Below are positions 6,411 through 11,003 of a DNA stretch of 11,003 bases, piece by piece. Source of the stretch: an uncultured Cloacibacillus sp. (GTDB taxonomy: Bacteria; Synergistota; Synergistia; Synergistales; Synergistaceae); contig CAKSWL010000056.1 in NCBI GenBank assembly GCA_934511335.1, positions 1-11,003 of the forward strand. Reading direction: 5' to 3'. A program made the translations under genes and the position numbers. Under the pieces are notes generated by a model that worked only from the letters and a program-made list of their open reading frames with translations, was not told the origin of the DNA and ran no database searches. Positions within the stretch are counted from its first letter, which is position 1. Every line of letters begins with the position of its first letter.

Positions 6411-7217
6411 ATGGAATGGTTCGCTGCGCAGCCCGCGCCTTTACAGGCGCTGATGGCTGGGATCTTCACCTGGGGAGTCACGGCGCTCGGCGCGTCCGGC
6501 GTTTTTTTCGCGAAGCGCCCGAGCCAGAGGCTGCTTGACGTCATGCTCGGCTTTGCCGGCGGCGTGATGATCGCGGCGAGCTATTGGTCGTTGCTCGCCC
6601 CCGCGATCGAGATCTCGGAGGAGCTGGGCTATCCCGGATGGCTGCCGCCGTTAGTCGGATTTCTCGCGGGAGGGGGGACGCTGCGCCTGCTGGATATGGC
6701 GATGCCGCACCTCCACCCGGGGATGGCGGAGACGCATCCCGACGGTCCTCCCTCGACGCTGCGCCGCACGACGCTGCTGGTGCTTGCGATAACGCTGCAC
6801 AATATTCCGGAGGGACTCGCCGTCGGCGTCGCCTTCGGCGCGATCGGGGTGCTGCCGCAGGCGACGGCCGCAGGGGCGGCGGCGCTGGCGCTGGGCATGG
6901 GGCTGCAAAATTTCCCCGAGGGTCTCGCCGTATCGATGCCGCTGCGCCGCGAAGGACTTTCGCGTTCCAAAGCCTTTTTCTACGGACAGCTTTCGGCGAT
7001 CGTCGAGCCGGCGTTCGCCTTCGTCGGCGCGCTGCTCGTCTATGTCGCGCGCCCGCTTTTGCCCTACGCGCTGGCCTTCGCCGCGGGGGCGATGATCTTC
7101 GTCGTCGTCGAGGAAACGGTCCCCGAGTCGCAGGCCTCGGGCCACGGTGATCTCGCGACGACGGGATTTCTTCTCGGTTTTGCGGTGATGATGGTGCTTG
7201 ACGTCGCGCTGGGCTAA
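6411..7217 (+). CDS. ZIP-family metal transporter, GufA type
   Basis: This is a 268-residue inner-membrane protein of about eight hydrophobic segments, expected to import divalent metals such as zinc or iron. The two signature helices are clear. [13 protein letters not shown] supplies His130, Asn131 and Glu134 (TM4). [20 protein letters not shown] supplies Gln166, Asn167 and Glu170 (TM5). Gln in place of His in the second motif marks the GufA branch, as in the structurally known Bordetella ZIP. Glu199 in SAIVEP and Glu234/235 near the last helices are further conserved acidic positions. A short loop, [13 protein letters not shown] (98-110), contains three histidines and may bind metal. AGGAGGT (6398-6404) lies six bases before the ATG. 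It is monocistronic between pdxR and the lpx operon; the metal cannot be told from sequence. Confidence 0.93.
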   Translation: MEWFAAQPAPLQALMAGIFTWGVTALGASGVFFAKRPSQRLLDVMLGFAGGVMIAASYWSLLAPAIEISEELGYPGWLPPLVGFLAGGGTLRLLDMAMPHLHPGMAETHPDGPPSTLRRTTLLVLAITLHNIPEGLAVGVAFGAIGVLPQATAAGAAALALGMGLQNFPEGLAVSMPLRREGLSRSKAFFYGQLSAIVEPAFAFVGALLVYVARPLLPYALAFAAGAMIFVVVEETVPESQASGHGDLATTGFLLGFAVMMVLDVALG

Positions 7218-7326
7218 TGCCGCGCCGGTAAAGAGCAGCCGGGAAATTTTTCCAGGCGCGGCGCGTATTGCCTCCGCCGGGAGCTACGCGCACCGCCGGC
7301 ATCGCGTCCCTTGTGATCTTTCCGGC

Positions 7327-7376
7327 CGCCGCCCGCGCGCCCGTCCCGCGGGCGGCGCCTCTTACGCCGCTTTTTT
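7327..7376 (+). terminator. Terminator after the ZIP gene, with an overlapping alternative hairpin
   Basis: GCGGCG (7352-7357) pairs with CGCCGC (7365-7370) across a 7-base loop and is followed by TTTTTT (7371-7376), a standard intrinsic terminator. Its left arm is also the right arm of a stronger 11-bp stem, CGCCGCCCGCG (7327-7337) with CGCGGGCGGCG (7347-7357). The two structures exclude each other, as in an attenuator, although no regulator-binding leader is visible. Confidence 0.7.
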
Positions 7377-7412
7377 CGTTCTCTTTTATGTTATACTTAC
7401 ATAATCTCTTAT

Positions 7413-7433
7413 GGCATTTTTTGTAAAAATGCC
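7413..7433. repeat. AT-rich hairpin GGCATTTTT-tgt-AAAAATGCC upstream of lpxI
   Basis: This perfect 9-bp stem has a 3-base loop and lies in the AT-rich region 83 bases before the lpxI start. It may be an operator dyad or a leader stem-loop. It lacks a following U tract, so it does not look like a terminator. Confidence 0.5.
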
Positions 7434-7479
7434 TCTAATGGTGGTTTTGTGTGAGAATTATTTATAGACGCAGTTTTCG

Positions 7480-7495
7480 CCGGCATTTGCGCCGG
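7480..7495 (+). promoter_or_regulatory. Leader hairpin and ribosome binding site of lpxI
   Basis: CCGGC (7480-7484) and GCCGG (7491-7495) form a 5-bp stem with a 6-base loop. AGGAGG follows at 7503-7508, seven bases before the TTG start at 7516. The strong Shine-Dalgarno sequence is what supports this rare start codon. The hairpin lies just upstream and leaves the site free. Confidence 0.5.
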
Positions 7496-7515
7496 TATCT
7501 TTAGGAGGAATCGTC

Positions 7516-8331
7516 TTGGATAATCAGATAGCTCTGGTCGCCGGTGAGGGAACGCTTCCCATAGCGATAGCAAGCAGGCTGACGGATAACGGCAATCCGC
7601 CGGTCGTCTATTCTATCAGAGAGAGTATCGGCGAGCTGTCTAAGTACGCGCTTGACGTCATAAATATTACGAAGCCCGATTTTGGTTTTACGATCAAGGA
7701 TATGAAGAAACGCGGCGTAAAAAGCATAATCATGGCGGGTACGGTCTCAAAGACGCTCGTCTTCAAGCCGTCGTTGTTCGACCTCACGACGCAGCGTTTT
7801 CTCGCCGGCCTGCTCTTCCGCGACGATCATTCGATCTTGGGGGCGATCGTCGATTTCCTTGAAAAAGAGGGCTTTAAAGTGCTCAGTTACCGCGACATCG
7901 TCCCCGACCTGCTCGCAAAAAGCGGTCAGATCGCCGGACGCGCTCCCTCTAAGGAAGAGCTTGACGACGCTGATTACGGTTTTTCGATCTGCAAGGCCGT
8001 CGTTCCGCTCTCTTTTGGACAGACGGTCATCGTCAACAAGCGGTCTGTAGTGGCCGTGGAGGCGATGGAAGGCACGGACGCGACGCTGCTGCGGGCGGGT
8101 TCCCTCTGCAAGGGCGGCACGGTCGCGAAGATGATGCGTATCGACCAAGACGAACGCTACGATATCCCCACCGTCGGCCCCGACACCCTGCGCCACATGG
8201 CGCAGGCGAAACTCACCTGCCTCGCGCTGCATGCAGGATGGACGCTGATCCTTGAGCCGGACGAGTTTAGGGACGTCGCCCGGCGGGAAAATATCTCCGT
8301 GATAGGTGTCGAGGTTTGTCGATCTTTATAA
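7516..8331 (+). CDS. lpxI: UDP-2,3-diacylglucosamine pyrophosphatase LpxI
   Basis: LpxI hydrolyses UDP-2,3-diacylglucosamine to lipid X and UMP in lipid A synthesis, taking the place of LpxH in many alpha-proteobacteria and other diderms. The 271-residue protein has the N-terminal half beginning IALVAGEGTLPIAIA (residues 5-19). Its C-terminal catalytic half carries VVAVEAMEGTDA (178-189) and QDERYDIPTVGPDT (211-224), which includes the conserved acidic region of the family. The start is TTG with a strong AGGAGG. The stop lies inside lpxB, a 16-base overlap, so the genes are co-transcribed and probably coupled. The lpxB and exporter neighbours confirm the pathway. Confidence 0.95.
   Translation: MDNQIALVAGEGTLPIAIASRLTDNGNPPVVYSIRESIGELSKYALDVINITKPDFGFTIKDMKKRGVKSIIMAGTVSKTLVFKPSLFDLTTQRFLAGLLFRDDHSILGAIVDFLEKEGFKVLSYRDIVPDLLAKSGQIAGRAPSKEELDDADYGFSICKAVVPLSFGQTVIVNKRSVVAVEAMEGTDATLLRAGSLCKGGTVAKMMRIDQDERYDIPTVGPDTLRHMAQAKLTCLALHAGWTLILEPDEFRDVARRENISVIGVEVCRSL
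8304..8318 (+). promoter_or_regulatory. Ribosome binding site and TTG start of lpxB
   Basis: AGGTG (8304-8308) lies seven bases before TTG (8316-8318), inside the end of lpxI. Starting here, the protein reads MSIFISSGEASGD, so the first beta strand and glycine loop of LpxB are complete. No in-frame ATG or GTG with a better site occurs just upstream. Confidence 0.65.
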
Positions 8332-9443
8332 GCTCCGGCGAAGCCTCGGGGGATCACTACACGGCGCATCTCGCCATGAGCCTCCGCGCCCGCGGCTACG
8401 ACGGCGACATCTGGGGGATGGGCGGCGTCGAGTCGCGCGCGGCGGGGATACGTGTAGAATGGCCCGGCGAACGGCTCCAGCTACTCGGCCTGACGGAGGT
8501 CGTCTCCGCGATCCCCTCGATATTCGCGCTGCGGCGCGAGATGGTGGCGCGTATCCTTGATTCTTCGCCCGAGGCCGTCATCGTCTGCGACAGTCCCGAC
8601 TACCACATGCACCTGATATCGAAGCTGCGCTCCCGCGGCTATCGAGGGCGCGTTTTTTACATTTCCCCGCCCTCCGTCTGGGCCTGGCGCAGCGGCCGCG
8701 CGAACGACCTGCGCCGCGACGTCGACGAGTGCCTGCCGCTATTTAAGTTTGAACATGAATATCTGCTTTCACGGGGCTGCGTAAGCAACTGGCGCGGCCA
8801 CCCGCTGGTCGAGGAGTTCAGAAAACTCGCCTTTGAGCCTTCGCCGGCGGAGGGGCTCTTCGACCGTGAACGCATGGTGGCCTTTCTCCCCGGAAGCCGG
8901 CGGAGCGAGATAAGGGCGCTGCTGCCGATGATGCGCGAGGCCGCGGCCGCTCTCGCGGCAAGAGGCTGGCAGCCTGTCTTCTCCGTCGCGCCGGGGCTCA
9001 ACTCGGCGGTGCGCGACAGCATGATGGCGGAGTTTACCCGCGACGGCATCCCATTTTACGACGGGCCGGGACACGACCTGATGGCCGCCGCGCGCTGCGC
9101 CGTCGGCGCAAGCGGTACGATCACGGTGGAATCGCTGCTCCTTGGCTGCTATATGGTCGTCACCTATAAATTGAACCCGCTATCGGCGCTCGTCGCCCGC
9201 TGCGTCATCAAGACGCCCTATTACGCGATGGCCAACATCCTTGCGGGCGAGGAGATGTTCCCCGAGCTTTTGCAGGAAAAGGCCACCGTGAAAAATATTC
9301 TTGACCGCACGCTGGCGTGGCTGGAGGGCGGCGGCGGTTTCCGCGAGGAGGCCGAAAGGACGATGGCGCGCGCGCGGCTCACGCTCGGCGAAGAGGGCGT
9401 ATATGATTTTTGGAGCCGGCGCATAATGGAGGTATCCGCCTGA
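8316..9443 (+). CDS. lpxB: Lipid-A-disaccharide synthase LpxB
   Basis: LpxB is a GT19 glycosyltransferase at the inner face of the inner membrane. It joins lipid X to UDP-2,3-diacylglucosamine to form the beta-1,6 lipid A disaccharide. The 375-residue length is normal. Visible motifs are GEASGD (8-13), DSPDYH (91-96, holding the conserved acidic site), YISPPSVWAWR (114-124), GHPLVE (160-165), LPGSRRSEI (190-198) and ASGTITVESLLLG (264-276). The start is TTG, overlapping lpxI by 16 bases. The stop TGA shares one base with the ATG of the next gene. This order of lipid X formation, condensation and export follows the biochemical route. Confidence 0.96.
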   Translation: MSIFISSGEASGDHYTAHLAMSLRARGYDGDIWGMGGVESRAAGIRVEWPGERLQLLGLTEVVSAIPSIFALRREMVARILDSSPEAVIVCDSPDYHMHLISKLRSRGYRGRVFYISPPSVWAWRSGRANDLRRDVDECLPLFKFEHEYLLSRGCVSNWRGHPLVEEFRKLAFEPSPAEGLFDRERMVAFLPGSRRSEIRALLPMMREAAAALAARGWQPVFSVAPGLNSAVRDSMMAEFTRDGIPFYDGPGHDLMAAARCAVGASGTITVESLLLGCYMVVTYKLNPLSALVARCVIKTPYYAMANILAGEEMFPELLQEKATVKNILDRTLAWLEGGGGFREEAERTMARARLTLGEEGVYDFWSRRIMEVSA

Positions 9444-11003
9444 TGCTCAAGCTCACTAATAAAGATGAATGGTCGTCTTACCTCAGAGTCCTGAGGTACT
9501 GCATGCCGTACAAAAAGCGGCTTATCTACGCCGTCGTCTGCATGGTGCTGTCCGCGCTCGCCGCGATCGCGCCGCCGTGGCTCATAAAGAACGTCGTCGA
9601 CGACGTGCTCATCCGCAAAGAGACCTATATGCTGAACCTTCTCTGTTTCAGCGTCATCTTTCTCTATATCCTAAAGGCCGCCTTCGCCTACGCGAACCTG
9701 TACCTCATGACCTGGGTCGGGCAGAAGGTGGTTATCGACATCCGCCTCGAACTTTACGACCATACGCAGCGGCTCTCGCTGCTGACGCTTTACAGCAGGC
9801 GTTCCGGCGAGTTCCTTTCGCGCATCACGAACGACGTGTCGACGCTGCAAAACATTCTGGCCTCGGTGGTTGTTGACTTTGTCGTGCAGGGAGTGACATT
9901 CGTCGGAATCATCGGGCTGCTGCTCTTTCTCAACTGGCGGCTGACGCTTGCGACGTTCCTGATAATCCCGGTTGCGGTTTTTGCCATCGACCGGGCCTCT
10001 TCGAAGCTGCGCCGAGTCGGCACGGTGATCCAGGAGCGGCTGGCGATGGTCGCCGCCATCGCGCAGGAGGCGGTGTCGTCAATCAAGATCGTCCGCTCCT
10101 TCGCCACGGAGGAAGAGGAGTACGAGCGTTTCAGAGAGGAGAGCAACCGCCACTTCAAGGCGCTGATGAAGGGAACGCAGGTCCGCGGCGTTCTTGAAGG
10201 CATCGTCGAAGTCATCCTCATCATGGCGCTTGCCGTCATCCTTTGGATCGGAGGACGTAACGTGATCGACGGCAAGCTCACCGCGGGCGGCCTGATCGCC
10301 TTCCTCACCTATATCGGCCTGCTCGTGCAGCCGGTGCGCGTGCTGAGCCGCGTCGTCAGCACGATACAGCAGGGAGCGGCCTCTGCGGATCGCGTCTTTG
10401 AGATCCTTGACGAGGCCAACGAAGTGCCGATCGCCGAGCGCCCCGTCGTCCATTCGCCGATGGACGGGCATGTGCGCTTTGAAGATGTTCATTTCAGCTA
10501 TAACGATACCAAGCATGTCCTGAACGGCATCTCTTTTGATATAAAACCCGGCGAAAGGATCGCGATCGTCGGACCGACGGGCGCCGGTAAATCCACCATC
10601 GCCGACCTTGTGATGCGTTTTTACGACCCGCAGGGCGGCGCCGTCAAGGTCGACGGCATCGATCTCCGTGACCTTGAGCTGAAGTCCTACCGCCGCCAGA
10701 TCGGCGTCGTCCCGCAGGATCCAGTCCTCATGAAGGGCACGCTTGCCTACAATATAGGCTACGGCTGCCGGAACATGACGAAGAAAGACCTTGAGCGGGC
10801 GGCGAAGATGGCCGGCATCTACGATTTCATCATGACGCTGCCGCGCGGCTTCGATACCGAGGTCGGCGAACGCGGCGTGACGCTCTCGGGCGGCCAGCGC
10901 CAGCGCGTGGCGATCGCGCGCGCCGTGGTGCGCGACCCGCGGATATTGATCATGGACGAGGCGACCTCCTCTCTTGACGCGCTCGTCGAACAGCAGGTAC
11001 AGG
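9443..11003 (+). CDS. msbA: MsbA-like lipid A ABC exporter, 3' end outside window
   Basis: This open frame runs to the end of the window (520 residues visible). It is a fused membrane-ATPase half transporter. Six hydrophobic helices occupy about residues 25-305. The nucleotide-binding domain shows Walker A GPTGAGKS (377-384), the Q-loop VPQDP (Gln425), the signature LSGGQRQR (481-488), and Walker B ILIMDE with catalytic Glu506 followed by ATSSLD. Only the last part of the domain, including the H-loop, is missing. The start ATG at 9443 overlaps the lpxB stop by one base and has GGAGGT (9428-9433) nine bases upstream. Place in the lpx operon argues for flipping lipid A-core across the inner membrane; by sequence alone a multidrug-type exporter would look similar. 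Confidence 0.93.
   Translation, partial: MLKLTNKDEWSSYLRVLRYCMPYKKRLIYAVVCMVLSALAAIAPPWLIKNVVDDVLIRKETYMLNLLCFSVIFLYILKAAFAYANLYLMTWVGQKVVIDIRLELYDHTQRLSLLTLYSRRSGEFLSRITNDVSTLQNILASVVVDFVVQGVTFVGIIGLLLFLNWRLTLATFLIIPVAVFAIDRASSKLRRVGTVIQERLAMVAAIAQEAVSSIKIVRSFATEEEEYERFREESNRHFKALMKGTQVRGVLEGIVEVILIMALAVILWIGGRNVIDGKLTAGGLIAFLTYIGLLVQPVRVLSRVVSTIQQGAASADRVFEILDEANEVPIAERPVVHSPMDGHVRFEDVHFSYNDTKHVLNGISFDIKPGERIAIVGPTGAGKSTIADLVMRFYDPQGGAVKVDGIDLRDLELKSYRRQIGVVPQDPVLMKGTLAYNIGYGCRNMTKKDLERAAKMAGIYDFIMTLPRGFDTEVGERGVTLSGGQRQRVAIARAVVRDPRILIMDEATSSLDALVEQQVQ

Larger units (their letters stand above)
7218..7515. other. Intergenic region between the ZIP gene and lpxI
   Basis: No protein-like reading frame is visible in these 298 bases. 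The first half is GC-rich and ends in the terminator hairpins at 7327-7376. The second half (about 7377-7478) becomes AT-rich and must hold the promoter of the lpx operon. TATACT (7392-7397) is a possible -10, without a convincing -35. Two hairpins follow in the likely leader, at 7413-7433 and 7480-7495. Confidence 0.55.

Noticed and set aside
6541..7302. 253-residue minus-strand open frame over the ZIP gene
   Set aside because: Extremely Arg/Ala/Pro-rich low-complexity product, typical of the antisense of a GC-rich membrane protein gene. No start signals.
1..11003. CRISPR array, insertion sequence, phage or toxin-antitoxin system
   Set aside because: No spaced direct repeats, transposase or integrase motifs, or small paired genes were seen. 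Gene content is core metabolic with consistent GC-rich codon use.

Overview
The window reads as a chromosomal segment of an anaerobic, Gram-negative-type (diderm), high-GC bacterium. Three traits point this way: a hybrid-cluster protein (hcp), lipid A genes (lpxI, lpxB, an msbA-type exporter), and the deoxyxylulose-5-phosphate-independent vitamin B6 route (pdxS/pdxT). A lipid A pathway using LpxI together with PdxST and an amino-acid-fermentation type dehydrogenase would fit the Synergistota (for example Cloacibacillus/Synergistes). This placement is an inference from gene content; no 16S or marker-gene comparison was possible. I see no mobile element, CRISPR array, tRNA or rRNA. Most of the window is ordinary core metabolism, and I do not claim a new multi-gene system.

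Layout. (1) Positions 1-878, plus strand: the C-terminal part of hcp, closed by a strong terminator at 881-933. (2) 934-1185: a non-coding stretch rich in inverted repeats, including a perfect 16-bp palindrome and a nested hairpin. (3) 1186-3192, minus strand: a BmrR-type MerR regulator (2359-3192) followed by a 2,4-diaminopentanoate dehydrogenase-like gene (1186-2268). The gap between them holds a promoter with MerR-class geometry (19-bp spacer with a dyad inside), so the regulator probably activates its neighbour. (4) 3360-4807, minus strand: pdxS-pdxT, overlapping by ATGA. Across a 124-bp divergent promoter region lies the MocR-family regulator pdxR (4932-6266, plus). Its aminotransferase-like domain has Gln where the family has the PLP-binding Lys. 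(5) 6411-7217, plus: a ZIP-family (GufA-type) metal transporter with its own -10 box and strong ribosome binding site, followed by a terminator. (6) 7516-11003, plus: a tightly packed lipid A operon, lpxI-lpxB-msbA-like. lpxI and lpxB start with TTG, adjacent genes overlap, and the last gene runs off the window.

How the parts work together. PdxS and PdxT form the PLP synthase complex, and the divergent PdxR is expected to control them in response to PLP; the Lys to Gln change puts the usual sensing chemistry in question. LpxI cleaves UDP-2,3-diacylglucosamine to lipid X. LpxB joins lipid X to another UDP-2,3-diacylglucosamine to make the lipid A disaccharide. The ABC exporter would flip the lipid A core across the inner membrane. 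The remaining genes (hcp, MerR/dehydrogenase, ZIP) are separate transcription units.
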